Assembly: GCA_038123715.1 (NCBI GenBank)
Contig: JAYPAN010000024.1
Span: 1-24,480 of the forward strand
Length of the DNA: 24,480 nt
Reading direction: 5' to 3'
Source: JAYPAN01 sp038123715
GTDB taxonomy: Bacteria > Pseudomonadota > Alphaproteobacteria > RS24
In this document: one piece after another, positions 6,933 through 14,119 of the stretch
Layout: every line of letters starts with the position of its first letter
How positions within the stretch are numbered: position 1 is the stretch's first letter
Translations under genes and position numbers: made by a program
The notes under the pieces: generated by a model
Told to the model about the DNA's origin: nothing
The model's database searches: none
What the model saw: only the letters and a program-made list of their open reading frames with translations

Positions 6933-8006
6933 CTAGGGGCCGTCATTAAAGCCGATTTCATCGACAATCCGGCTGGCGCGTTGGCTGTGATTGGCAATGT
7001 CATCCATCGCCAGATTGTCGGGTCGCAATCCGCCCCATGCCGCCACCCGCGCAGATGGCGGCACATCGGCGCGGATTGGGTATTCGTGATTCACCTCGGC
7101 ATACAGGCTTTGCGCCGGTTTGGAGACCAGAAACGCCATCAGGCGCAGCGCATTGGCGCGGTTGGGCGCGTGTTTGGCCATTGCCATGCCCGACAAATTA
7201 ACATGATGACCGCCGCCCGGCATGGTCGGGAAAATCAGCCTCACCGCTTGCGCCCATTGCTTTTGTTCCGGATTCTTCTCGTTGGTCTGCATGGCGCCCA
7301 TATAATAAGTATTGGCCAGCGCCAAATCGCAGCTACCGGCATAGATTTTGCGCGCTTGGGCGCGGTCATTGCCGGAGGGCTTGCTGGCCAGATTGGCCTT
7401 CACACCGCGCAGCCATTGGCGGAAGCGGTTTTCGCCCAAATGGTTCAGCATGGCGGCAAACAGGGCGACATTATACGGATGCTGGCCGCTTCGCAGGCAC
7501 AACCGCCCGCGCCATTTGGCATTGGCAAGATCAAGATAATCCAGATTTGTCTCTGTAACCCGCGCCTTGGACGCAAAACCAACCCGCGCGCGCCATGTCA
7601 GCCCGAACCACAGATTGTCGCGGCTGCGGGCAATGGCCGGAATATGCTTGTTGAGCATGGCCGAGCGCACCGGTTGGGCGATTTTGGCCGCTTGGCTCAA
7701 CCGCCCAATATCGGTGGTCAGCAAAATATCGGCCGGGCTGCGTTCGCCTTCAATGGCAATGCGCTCAATCAGCCCTTTGGCGGCATAAATCACCTTCACC
7801 TTAATGCCGGTCTCTTGGGTGAAGCGGTCAAATAGCGGCTTGACCAGCATGGGTTGGCGATAGGAATAGACATTGACCTGACCGGCGGCATGCGCGGCCA
7901 TAGTGCCGGTCAGTGGGAGGCATATCAGGAGCAGGCATATCAGCGCGAACAAAAGCGCGGTCGGTAAAAGCCGCCGCGGTAAAAAATGGGCAATGCAATC
8001 AGTCAT
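6933..8006 (-). CDS. Ferric-iron ABC transporter substrate-binding protein (FutA/FbpA type)
   Basis: Periplasmic binding protein of 357 residues that should capture Fe(III) for an ABC importer. A long signal peptide with an RR n-region (about 1-41, cut near AAHAA-GQ) precedes VNVYSYRQPMLVKPLF, the N-terminal signature of this family. A lone tyrosine (Tyr178 in GQHPYNVALF) and a tyrosine pair (Tyr234-Tyr235 in ANTYYMGAM) sit with the spacing of the ferric-ion ligands known in FutA and FbpA. Its ATG overlaps the stop of the dehydrogenase gene by eight bases (ATGACTGA), so the two are translated from one message. A Fur-like site precedes that operon, which supports an iron role. No permease or ATPase gene is adjacent, so the transporter partners must be elsewhere. 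Confidence 0.88.
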   Translation of the reverse strand: MTDCIAHFLPRRLLPTALLFALICLLLICLPLTGTMAAHAAGQVNVYSYRQPMLVKPLFDRFTQETGIKVKVIYAAKGLIERIAIEGERSPADILLTTDIGRLSQAAKIAQPVRSAMLNKHIPAIARSRDNLWFGLTWRARVGFASKARVTETNLDYLDLANAKWRGRLCLRSGQHPYNVALFAAMLNHLGENRFRQWLRGVKANLASKPSGNDRAQARKIYAGSCDLALANTYYMGAMQTNEKNPEQKQWAQAVRLIFPTMPGGGHHVNLSGMAMAKHAPNRANALRLMAFLVSKPAQSLYAEVNHEYPIRADVPPSARVAAWGGLRPDNLAMDDIANHSQRASRIVDEIGFNDGP

Positions 8007-8847
8007 TATTCTTGTCGGTTATTTCCTGCCTTCCCATATTAGCCAAAAAGGGCATGAATTTCAGATAATTGGCCGGAAACAACCGGCGCACAATATCCAT
8101 ATAAACCGCATCCGGCCCGATAAGAATGCGGGCTTTTTTGCGTTTGATGCCTTTCAGAATAATGCGCGCCGCCTTATCCGGCTGGGTCATGGTGAATTGT
8201 TCAAACCGAGCTATCGCTTCCTGCCGCAGCGCCTCGGCATCGGGGCTTTGCGCGATACGGGCATGGCGGACAATATTGGTGTTGACGCCGCCGGGATGAA
8301 TACAGGTGACATTGACATTGGTGTCGGCCAAATCATGTCGCAGTGCGTCGGTAAAGCCCAGCACGGCGAATTTGGCAGCATTATAGGCGGCTTGGGTTGG
8401 TGTCGAAAACAGGCCGAAAACGGAAGATATATTGGCGATATGGCCGCTGTCAGCCGCCATCATATGCGGCAGAAAGGCTTGTGTGCCATGCACAACCCCC
8501 CAGAAATCAATATCCATCACCCAGTTGAAATTATCGAGGGTTAATTCATGCACCGGTGCGCCATGCGCCACACCGGCATTGTTCAGCACAAAATCCACCC
8601 GTCCATGCTGGCCGATAACAGTATCAGCCAAAGCGAACATGGCATCGCGGTCGGCAACATCAACCAAATGGGTTTCACCGCTGCCACCTGCCTGTTTAAT
8701 TTCATCCAGCGTGACCGCCAGCATATCGGCGCGCACATCGGTCATCACCACATATGCGCCTTCTGCCGCCAAAGCGCGGGCGCAAGCCGCGCCAATGCCA
8801 CTGGCCGCGCCGGTGACAACACAAACTTTATCGTTAAATTGTTTCAC
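7999..8847 (-). CDS. Short-chain dehydrogenase/reductase (SDR)
   Basis: Classical NAD(P)-dependent oxidoreductase of 282 residues. The cofactor motif TGAASGIGAA is near the N-terminus, followed by NNAG (LNNAGVAHG), the catalytic Ser in NISSVFG and the Tyr-x3-Lys pair in AAYNAAKFAV, then HPGGVNT. The C-terminal extension (KAARIILKGIKRKKARILIG, then VYMDIVRRLFPANYLKF) is typical of membrane-associated SDRs of lipid or steroid type. I place the start at GTG 8847, because GGGGGAG lies eight bases upstream and MKQFNDKVCVVTG is the normal SDR beginning. An in-frame ATG at 8937 would add 30 unusual residues and sits almost against the Fur-like operator. It is the first gene of an iron-linked pair. 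The substrate is unknown. Confidence 0.88.
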   Translation of the reverse strand: MKQFNDKVCVVTGAASGIGAACARALAAEGAYVVMTDVRADMLAVTLDEIKQAGGSGETHLVDVADRDAMFALADTVIGQHGRVDFVLNNAGVAHGAPVHELTLDNFNWVMDIDFWGVVHGTQAFLPHMMAADSGHIANISSVFGLFSTPTQAAYNAAKFAVLGFTDALRHDLADTNVNVTCIHPGGVNTNIVRHARIAQSPDAEALRQEAIARFEQFTMTQPDKAARIILKGIKRKKARILIGPDAVYMDIVRRLFPANYLKFMPFLANMGRQEITDKNND

Positions 8848-8942
8848 GCTGACATCTCCCCCGAAAGCCGAAACGCCGTTACCGCACAGGCTGTTTTTCT
8901 CGGCGATAATTCCTTGCAACGGCGATGCGGCCGTCATTTATT

Positions 8943-8961
8943 GCGAATGATTATCATATTC
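8943..8961 (-). promoter_or_regulatory. Fur-box-like operator upstream of SDR-iron binding protein operon
   Basis: On the minus strand GAATATGATAATCATTCGC matches the 19-bp Fur consensus GATAATGATAATCATTATC at 15 positions, with the central GATAATCATT perfect. It lies about 95 bases upstream of the chosen SDR start, beside a possible promoter (TTGCGA, 17 bases, TAATCA). Iron repression of the downstream ferric binding protein would make sense. Alphaproteobacteria also use Irr and RirA, so the regulator is inferred. Confidence 0.65.
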
Positions 8962-9005
8962 AAATGAAAATCGCAAGGGAGATATCGCTTGGGCAGAAGT
9001 CGGGC

Positions 9006-9036
9006 AAAAGAAAAGCCCTTTGTCAAAAAGGGCTTT
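9006..9036 (-). terminator. Intrinsic terminator of gcrA
   Basis: Perfect ten-pair stem AAAGCCCTTT/AAAGGGCTTT (9012-9021 and 9027-9036) with a five-base loop. On the minus strand it continues as TTTTCTTTTG. It lies 43 bases past the gcrA stop. Confidence 0.85.
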
Positions 9037-9079
9037 CCATAATCCGGTTTGGTGTTTTGGCCTGTGTTTAAATCGGTGT

Positions 9080-9571
9080 TTAGCCGAAACTCTGCTTGGA
9101 TTTGCGCCGCCGCTTCTCAAGCGGTTGATAGGCCAGCGCCGCATGGGTCGCGCAATAAGGGCTGCCCGATTTGGCGCGCGCGCCGCAAAAGTGAAACTCG
9201 GTCGTGCCGGGATCGCCAATCGGCCATTTGCAAGTATGCTCGGTCAGATGCAGCACGCTGGCGCGTTCCTCGGCGCTCAATATCGGCTGCGGCACGACTT
9301 GTTCCTTGATATCATCAACATCATCGGGTCGGAACCGGCGATGTCCGGTCGGCATGCTTGGCGTTGATGGCCGCGTGCGCGCGCTGCCCGTATTGATGCG
9401 CGCTGTGCTGACCCGTGCCGGCGTCGCGCGCCCCGAAAGACCCAGCCGATGCACTTTGCCAATCACGGCATTGCGGGTCACACCGCCCATTTTGCGGGCA
9501 ATCTGGCTTGCGCTCAAGCCATCAGCCCAAAGTTTCTTAAGCATTTCAACACGTTCGTCAGTCCAAGCCAT
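9080..9571 (-). CDS. gcrA: Cell-cycle regulator GcrA
   Basis: Alphaproteobacterial transcription regulator of 163 residues that works with sigma-70 at promoters carrying CcrM-methylated GANTC sites. The DNA-binding N-terminus is unmistakable: MAWTDERVEMLKKLW, then GLSASQIARKMGGVTRNAVI and GKVHRLGLSGR. A variable linker rich in Arg, Thr and Ser follows (about 49-90), then a conserved C-terminus with four cysteines and histidines (HTCKWPIGDP, FHFCGARAKSGSPYCATHAALAYQP) that contacts RNA polymerase. The start at 9571 is chosen by homology and by GAGG nine bases upstream; an in-frame ATG further upstream at 9619 is not supported. Its upstream region contains a DnaA box and two GANTC motifs. It is transcribed away from the ABC permease gene and has its own terminator. 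Confidence 0.96.
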   Translation of the reverse strand: MAWTDERVEMLKKLWADGLSASQIARKMGGVTRNAVIGKVHRLGLSGRATPARVSTARINTGSARTRPSTPSMPTGHRRFRPDDVDDIKEQVVPQPILSAEERASVLHLTEHTCKWPIGDPGTTEFHFCGARAKSGSPYCATHAALAYQPLEKRRRKSKQSFG

Positions 9572-9667
9572 GATTTTCATCCTCTGCAAGCTGGCAATTT
9601 GTTTCGTGCAACCCGCCATATCTAGTGGGCTACTGCTTGTTTTATACTAAATATGGTGGTGGCCCGT

Positions 9668-9681
9668 GAGTCGAATGATTC
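9668..9681. promoter_or_regulatory. Pair of GANTC (CcrM) methylation sites upstream of gcrA
   Basis: GAGTC (9668-9672) and GATTC (9677-9681) lie four bases apart, about 100 bp upstream of gcrA. GANTC is the CcrM target and the site through which GcrA recognises promoters. The pair could make gcrA expression depend on replication-fork passage and on GcrA itself. Confidence 0.55.
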
Positions 9682-9683
9682 GT

Positions 9684-9692
9684 TTATCCACA
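9684..9692 (+). promoter_or_regulatory. Perfect DnaA box upstream of gcrA
   Basis: TTATCCACA is the highest-affinity DnaA box. It lies two bases beyond the GANTC pair and 112 bases upstream of the gcrA ATG. DnaA activates gcrA in Caulobacter, so a conserved role is likely. No box cluster is present, so this is not an origin. Confidence 0.65.
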
Positions 9693-9785
9693 TGAAAACG
9701 GCTTTTCAATGCGCCCGACGGGGGATACGCCAATAGGCAAAAAGGTTGAAACCGCGCGCGAACGGGCTAGTCTCTCGCTTCTGAA

Positions 9786-9830
9786 CCGGCGCATCTGCAT
9801 CCGGCGCATCTGCATCCGGCGCAACTGCAT
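9786..9830 (+). repeat. Three tandem 15-bp repeats in the leader of the ABC permease gene
   Basis: CCGGCGCATCTGCAT occurs twice exactly (9786-9800, 9801-9815) and once with one change (9816-9830, CAACTG for CATCTG). The array ends just before the AGGGAG ribosome site. No supported coding frame covers it. Confidence 0.85.
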
Positions 9831-9841
9831 AGGGAGCTGCT

Positions 9842-10720
9842 ATGTTTGACAGTAAGTCTGACACAAAGTCTAACACAAACCGCCAAATCAAGCTTGCCGA
9901 GGGGCAGGCCGCGCCCGCGCAAGCCTATCAAGGGCTTGGCGTGCGCCGTTTCGGGCGGTTTAACTGGCTCGGCTTGTGGACGCTGTATCGCAAGGAAGTG
10001 CAGCGTTTCCTGAAAGTCTGGATGCAGACGCTGATGGCACCGATTATCACCACTTTGCTGTTTCTGGCGATTTTCTCGCTGGCGCTGGCTGGCCTGCGCC
10101 CCGATATTAATGGCGTGCCATTTATCAATTTTCTGGCGCCCGGCCTTATCATGATGTCGATTGTGCAAAACGCTTTTGCCAATGCCTCCTCATCGCTGCT
10201 GGTCGCCAAAGTGCAGGGCAATGTGGTTGATTTTCTGATGCCGCCCTTGTCGGCGCTGGAATTGAATGTCGGCATTTCAATGGGCGGGCTGACGCGCGGT
10301 CTGTTTGTCGGCGCTGGCACATTTTGCGGCATGTCCGTATTTGTCGATTTGCAAATATACAGTTTTTCCGCCCTGTTGTTTTACGCCATTATTGCCTCGG
10401 CACTGCTGTCGCAAATCGGCTTGCTGGGCGGTATTTGGGCGGAAAAATTCGACCATTTGGCGACAGTGACCAATTTTGTCATCACGCCTTTGGCGTTTTT
10501 GTCCGGCACTTTCTATTCCGTGTCGCAATTGCCCGGTCTGGCCTATCAGGTCACCCAATATAATCCGTTTTTCTATATGATTGACGGCTTCCGCTATGCC
10601 ATGACCGGCCATAGCGAAGCCAATATGGCTTTTGGCATGGTGTTTTTGCTGGTGCTGACCGCGCTCAGCTCGGCGGCTTGCCAATATGTTCTGGCTACCG
10701 GATATCGCCTGAAATCCTGA
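9842..10720 (+). CDS. ABC-2 type transporter permease
   Basis: Membrane subunit of an ABC exporter, 292 residues. After a hydrophilic start (1-45), the segment LYRKEVQRFLKVWMQTLMAP leads into about six membrane helices: roughly residues 62-86, 100-120, 147-172, 178-202, 215-235 and 262-285. PLAFLSGTFYSVSQLP and YNPFFYMIDGFRYAMTG near the C-terminus are the ABC-2 signature seen in YadH-like permeases of drug or polysaccharide exporters. ATG 9842 is preceded by AGGGAG at 9831-9836. The ATP-binding partner normally next to such a gene is absent: the upstream gene is gcrA on the other strand and the downstream gene is argD. The substrate cannot be inferred. Confidence 0.9.
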   Translation: MFDSKSDTKSNTNRQIKLAEGQAAPAQAYQGLGVRRFGRFNWLGLWTLYRKEVQRFLKVWMQTLMAPIITTLLFLAIFSLALAGLRPDINGVPFINFLAPGLIMMSIVQNAFANASSSLLVAKVQGNVVDFLMPPLSALELNVGISMGGLTRGLFVGAGTFCGMSVFVDLQIYSFSALLFYAIIASALLSQIGLLGGIWAEKFDHLATVTNFVITPLAFLSGTFYSVSQLPGLAYQVTQYNPFFYMIDGFRYAMTGHSEANMAFGMVFLLVLTALSSAACQYVLATGYRLKS

Positions 10721-10782
10721 TGAAATCCATATGAACCCTTGGCCTGACCCTAATTTGTGCGGTTTTTCCGGCGCGAAACTGA

Positions 10783-10812
10783 TTGCGGGCAGGCGCGCGC
10801 ATCTGCTATAAA
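10783..10812 (+). promoter_or_regulatory. Possible sigma-70-type promoter for argD
   Basis: TTGCGG (10783-10788), an 18-base spacer and TATAAA (10807-10812) suit a housekeeping promoter reading towards argD. The -10 overlaps the left arm of the terminator at 10810, so the start point would fall inside that hairpin. Prediction from sequence pattern only. Confidence 0.35.
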
Positions 10813-10842
10813 AAAACCAAGTCGCCGGAAGGCGGTTTTTTT
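10810..10842 (+). terminator. Intrinsic terminator after the ABC permease gene
   Basis: A7-CC, then GCC-GGAA-GGC, then GG-T7 form a stem with a five-base bulge (AAGTC) on the left side, ending in seven T residues. It separates the permease gene from argD. Confidence 0.75.
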
Positions 10843-10846
10843 ATTG

Positions 10847-10873
10847 GTGGCGCGGGTTTACGGGTCGCGCCAC
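10847..10873 (+). other. Hairpin in the argD leader
   Basis: GTGGCGCG and CGCGCCAC form a perfect eight-pair stem with an 11-base loop; outer A/T pairs extend it past a bulged G. It lies 16 bases before the argD start and could shield the start region. No T-tract follows, so it is not a terminator. Confidence 0.5.
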
Positions 10874-10889
10874 AATCAGTCAGGCGCTT

Positions 10890-12119
10890 GTGACGCCTGC
10901 GCCAAATCGGGATGCATATGTGATGCGGGCAGCGGACAGCCATATTATGCCGTCTTATCGGCGGAGCAATCTGCAATTTGTGCGGGGCGATGGCGCGTGG
11001 CTGGAAACGCCCGATGGCGAAAGATATCTTGATTTCGGCTCCGGCATTGCCGTCAACACGCTTGGTCACAGCCATCCAAGGCTTGTTGCGGCGCTGAAAG
11101 ACCAAGCCGAACGGCTTTGGCATGTGTCCAATCTTTACCAGATACCGGAGCAGGAAGAACTGGCCGATATACTCTGCGCCCATTGCTTTGCCGATTATGT
11201 GTTTTTCGGCAATTCCGGTGCGGAAGCCGCCGAGGGCATGATAAAAGCCATGCGGAAATATCATGCGGTGCAAGGCCAGCCGCAACGGACGAAGCTGATT
11301 TCCTTTGCCGGTGCGTTTCACGGGCGCACGCTGGCTGCTTTGGCGGCGGCTGGCAATGCCGCCTATTTAGAAGGTTTTGGGCCGGTTCCGCAAGGCTTCG
11401 CGCAGGCTGACAGCTTTGATATTGACGCGGTGGAAAGCCTGATTGACGCCAATACAGCCGGTATTCTGATTGAGCCGGTGCAGGGCGAGGGCGGTGTGCG
11501 CGATGTTGGCGAAGCGTTTTTACAAGCCTTGCGCGCCTTATGCGACCGGCATGGCTTATTGCTCGGCTTTGACGAAGTGCAATGCGGCATTGGGCGCACA
11601 GGGCGTCTGTTTGCCCATGAATGGGCGGGTGTTACGCCGGATGTGATGGCGATTGCCAAGGGCATTGGAGGCGGTTTTCCGCTTGGCGCGGTGCTGGCCA
11701 CAAAAGCTGTCGGCGAGGTTATGCAGCCCGGCACGCATGGCTCAACTTTCGGCGGCAATCCGTTGGCCTGTGCGGTCGGCACAGCCGTCATGCAATGCGT
11801 TCTTGAAGACGGATTCCTCGACCAGATTGTCTCGACCGGCAATTATTTCCGCCAGCAATTGAGCCATCTGGTTGACAGTTACAGCGATATTTTCACCGAA
11901 ATTCGGGGGCGCGGCCTGATGCTAGGATTGCAATGCGCGCCGCCCAATACGGAAATTGTCGAGGCTTTGCGGGCGCAGCATTTATTGACGGTTGGGGCGG
12001 GTGACAACACGATACGCCTGCTGCCACCGCTGAATGTGTCGCGGCAGGATGTCAAAACCGCTTTGGCTGCCATTGAAGCGGCCTGTCAGGCTGTCAGGTT
12101 GCAAAATGGTGAAGCGGAT
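10890..12119 (+). CDS. argD: Acetylornithine aminotransferase (3' end in gap)
   Basis: PLP-dependent class III aminotransferase that makes N-acetylornithine from N-acetylglutamate semialdehyde in arginine synthesis. It may also serve as succinyldiaminopimelate aminotransferase. Visible features are NSGAEAAEGMIKAMRKY (phosphate-cup region, about 108-124), FHGRTLAAL, the cofactor Asp in GFDEVQCGIGRTG (Asp228), the Schiff-base Lys257 in AIAKGIGGGFPLGA, and HGSTFGGNPLACAV. The 410 codons before the gap already equal the usual full length, so only a few residues should be missing. GTG 10890 is chosen because AGG precedes it by five bases; ATG 10923 is a possible alternative. argF follows after the gap, fitting the argD-argF order common in alphaproteobacteria and supporting the arginine role over other omega-aminotransferases. 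Confidence 0.9.
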
Positions 12120-12219
12120 NNNNNNNNNNNNNNNNNNNNNNNNNNNNNNNNNNNNNNNNNNNNNNNNNNNNNNNNNNNNNNNNNNNNNNNNNNNNNNNNN
12201 NNNNNNNNNNNNNNNNNNN
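12120..12219. other. Assembly gap (100 N) between argD and argF
   Basis: Exactly 100 N. The argD stop codon and the first roughly 40-50 codons of argF must lie here, so the real missing length is probably longer than 100 bases. Any reading frame joining argD to argF across the N run is an artefact. Confidence 0.95.
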
Positions 12220-13056
12220 GACCGACCGCTGGCCGGGCATTTGCTGGCTATGGTGTTTGACAAGCCGTCCACCCGCACGCGCGTATCATTCGATTTGGCG
12301 ATGCGCCAGCTCGGCGGGGAAACCATTGTGCTGAACCAGAGCGACATGCAATTGGGGCGCGGTGAGAGCATATCCGATACGGCGCAAGTGCTGGCGCGGT
12401 TTGCCGATGCGGTGATGGTTCGCACCGGCGCGCATGAAAATATCACGGCATTTGCTGCCCATGCCAATGTGCCGGTGTTGAATGGTCTGACTGCATTCAG
12501 CCATCCATGCCAGATAATTGCCGATTTAATGACATTTGAAGAGCATAAGGGACGCCTTGCCGGGCAGCGTATTGCCTGGTTGGGCGATGGCAATAATGTT
12601 GCTGTCTCATTTGTTCATGCCGCCGCTTTGCTGGATTTTGAACTGGCGCTGGCAACGCCGGAGGCCTATGCCGTGCCGCCTGAAGTGCTGGCGGCAGCGC
12701 GTGGTGCAGGTGCGAAGCTTAGCGTCTGCGCCACTGCCGAGGAAGCCGCGCAAGAGGCTGCTGCGCTGGTCACGGATTGCTGGGTGTCAATGAGTGACGA
12801 CCCGCAAACCGCTGAAAACCGAGCCGCCGCCTTTGCCCCTTACAGCGTGACCGAAGCGTTGATGGCGCAGGGCGATGATGCGATTTTCCTGCATTGCCTC
12901 CCCGCCTATCGTGGCAAGGAAGTCAGCCAAGCGGTGATTGACGGGCCGCGCTCCGTGGTGTTTGACGAGGCGGAAAACCGGTGTCATGCCCAAAAGGCGA
13001 TATTGGCCTTTTGCCTTGGCAAAGCTGACAGCCGCCCCGATGAAAGTGCGTCTTGA
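12220..13056 (+). CDS. argF: Ornithine carbamoyltransferase (5' end in gap)
   Basis: Makes citrulline from ornithine and carbamoyl phosphate in arginine synthesis. The 278 residues present start inside the carbamoyl-phosphate domain, just before FDKPSTRTRVSFD with the STRTR phosphate-binding motif. They continue through MQLGRGESISDTA, the HPCQ motif in AFSHPCQIIADLMT, the ornithine loop DCWVSMSDDP, and the catalytic HCLP in FLHCLPAYRGKEV. The N-terminal 40-50 residues are lost in the gap. Its stop overlaps the hslO start (TGATG), so the two are translationally coupled. The motifs distinguish it from aspartate carbamoyltransferase. Confidence 0.94.
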   Translation, partial: DRPLAGHLLAMVFDKPSTRTRVSFDLAMRQLGGETIVLNQSDMQLGRGESISDTAQVLARFADAVMVRTGAHENITAFAAHANVPVLNGLTAFSHPCQIIADLMTFEEHKGRLAGQRIAWLGDGNNVAVSFVHAAALLDFELALATPEAYAVPPEVLAAARGAGAKLSVCATAEEAAQEAAALVTDCWVSMSDDPQTAENRAAAFAPYSVTEALMAQGDDAIFLHCLPAYRGKEVSQAVIDGPRSVVFDEAENRCHAQKAILAFCLGKADSRPDESAS

Positions 13057-14033
13057 TGAGCCTAGCCGAAGAGCCTGATTTTGTTCTGCCGTTTCGGATT
13101 GAAGGACAAAATGTCAATGGCCGCATTGTGCGGCTCAATAACCTGGCCGGTGAGGTGCTGGGACGCCATGACTATCCCGAGCCGGTTTCGCGCCTGCTGG
13201 CTGAAACATTGGTGCTGACGGCCATGCTGGGCAGCATGCTGAAATTTGACGGGCGGTTTATTTTCCAGATTCAGGGCAATGGCCCCATGTCGATGATGAT
13301 GGCCGATTACAGCATTGGCGGCGCGTTGCGCGGTTGCGCCCAATATGACGCGGACAGCCTGTACGCGCTGGTCGAACAGGCCGGTGCGTCCACCGCTTTA
13401 TTCGGCGATAAGGGGCATATTGCGCTGACTGTTGACCAGGGTCATGAGATGGAGCGCTATCAGGGCATTGTGCCATTGGAAGGCACAACGCTGGCCGAGG
13501 CGGCGCTTGGCTATTTTGAGCGTTCCGAGCAAATTGCCACAAGGTTGAAACTGGCGGCAGCGCCGCTTTTGCTGCCCGGCGGGCGCACGGAATGGCGCGC
13601 TGGCGGGATATTATTGCAGCAGGAGGGCGCCGAAGGCGGCTTTTCCCAAGATAATGAGGGAGAAAGCCCATCCGCTATGTCGCCGGCGCAAGCAGAAGAT
13701 GACTGGAATCGACTGTGCATGTTGCTGGATACGACAGAGGATACGGAATTGCTGGATCAGGAATTATCCGCCGAGGCGCTGGCCTATCGGCTGTTCCATG
13801 AAGATGGCGTGCGCGCGTTTACCCATCGGCCGATGCATTTTGCCTGCCCCTGTTCGCGCGAAAGGGTGTTGAACATGCTGGTTTCCCTGCCATCAGACGA
13901 TAGCGACGATTTGCAGGCGCGCGCGGAAATAGAGGTGCGCTGCGAATTCTGCAATGAATTATACAGTGTGGCGCCCGAAGAAGTGGCCGCGTGGCGCGCA
14001 CAACACGATAGCGCGCCCTCTGTTAGCAAATGA
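13056..14033 (+). CDS. hslO: Redox-regulated chaperone Hsp33
   Basis: Cytoplasmic holdase chaperone of 325 residues that is switched on by oxidation. The zinc-thiol switch is intact: Cys264-x-Cys266 (FACPCSRERV) and Cys296-x2-Cys299 (RCEFCNELY), with 29 residues between the pairs. The N-terminal core has GNGPMSMMMADYS and the substrate-binding domain MERYQGIVPLEGTTLAEAALGYFERSEQI. A low-complexity acidic insert (about residues 190-220, GGFSQDNEGESPSAMSPAQ) makes it longer than the E. coli protein, as in other alphaproteobacteria. ATG 13056 shares its A with the argF stop; a TTG one codon earlier is less likely. The argF-hslO link is a common alphaproteobacterial arrangement, though without a known functional reason. 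Confidence 0.95.
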   Translation: MSLAEEPDFVLPFRIEGQNVNGRIVRLNNLAGEVLGRHDYPEPVSRLLAETLVLTAMLGSMLKFDGRFIFQIQGNGPMSMMMADYSIGGALRGCAQYDADSLYALVEQAGASTALFGDKGHIALTVDQGHEMERYQGIVPLEGTTLAEAALGYFERSEQIATRLKLAAAPLLLPGGRTEWRAGGILLQQEGAEGGFSQDNEGESPSAMSPAQAEDDWNRLCMLLDTTEDTELLDQELSAEALAYRLFHEDGVRAFTHRPMHFACPCSRERVLNMLVSLPSDDSDDLQARAEIEVRCEFCNELYSVAPEEVAAWRAQHDSAPSVSK

Positions 14034-14119
14034 AACTGTCGGCAAATGAAATTGTCTTTGCGTGACTGTGAATTGACCGACAATGCGTTATATATAAACG
14101 CAAGGCGAGTAATGATTGC

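Noticed and set aside
6920..6935. AGGCGCGCGCCT palindrome after the ferric binding protein gene as terminator (similar GCAGGCGCGCGC at 10790)
   Set aside because: No T-tract follows on the minus strand, and short GC-rich palindromes are expected by chance in this composition.
6918..7835. Long plus-strand open frame of 305 codons
   Set aside because: It is the shadow of the ferric binding protein gene on the minus strand, which has a signal peptide, family motifs and an overlapping operon partner. The plus-strand product is low-complexity His/Gly/Arg-rich and matches nothing.
8848..8937. N-terminal extension of the SDR to ATG 8937
   Set aside because: The extra 30 residues do not look like an SDR start, there is no ribosome site at 8937, and GTG 8847 has a strong one. 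The upstream ATG also lies almost at the Fur-like operator.
9684..9692. Replication origin
   Set aside because: There is a single DnaA box with no cluster, no AT-rich unwinding region and no origin-type neighbours; a regulatory role at gcrA explains it better.
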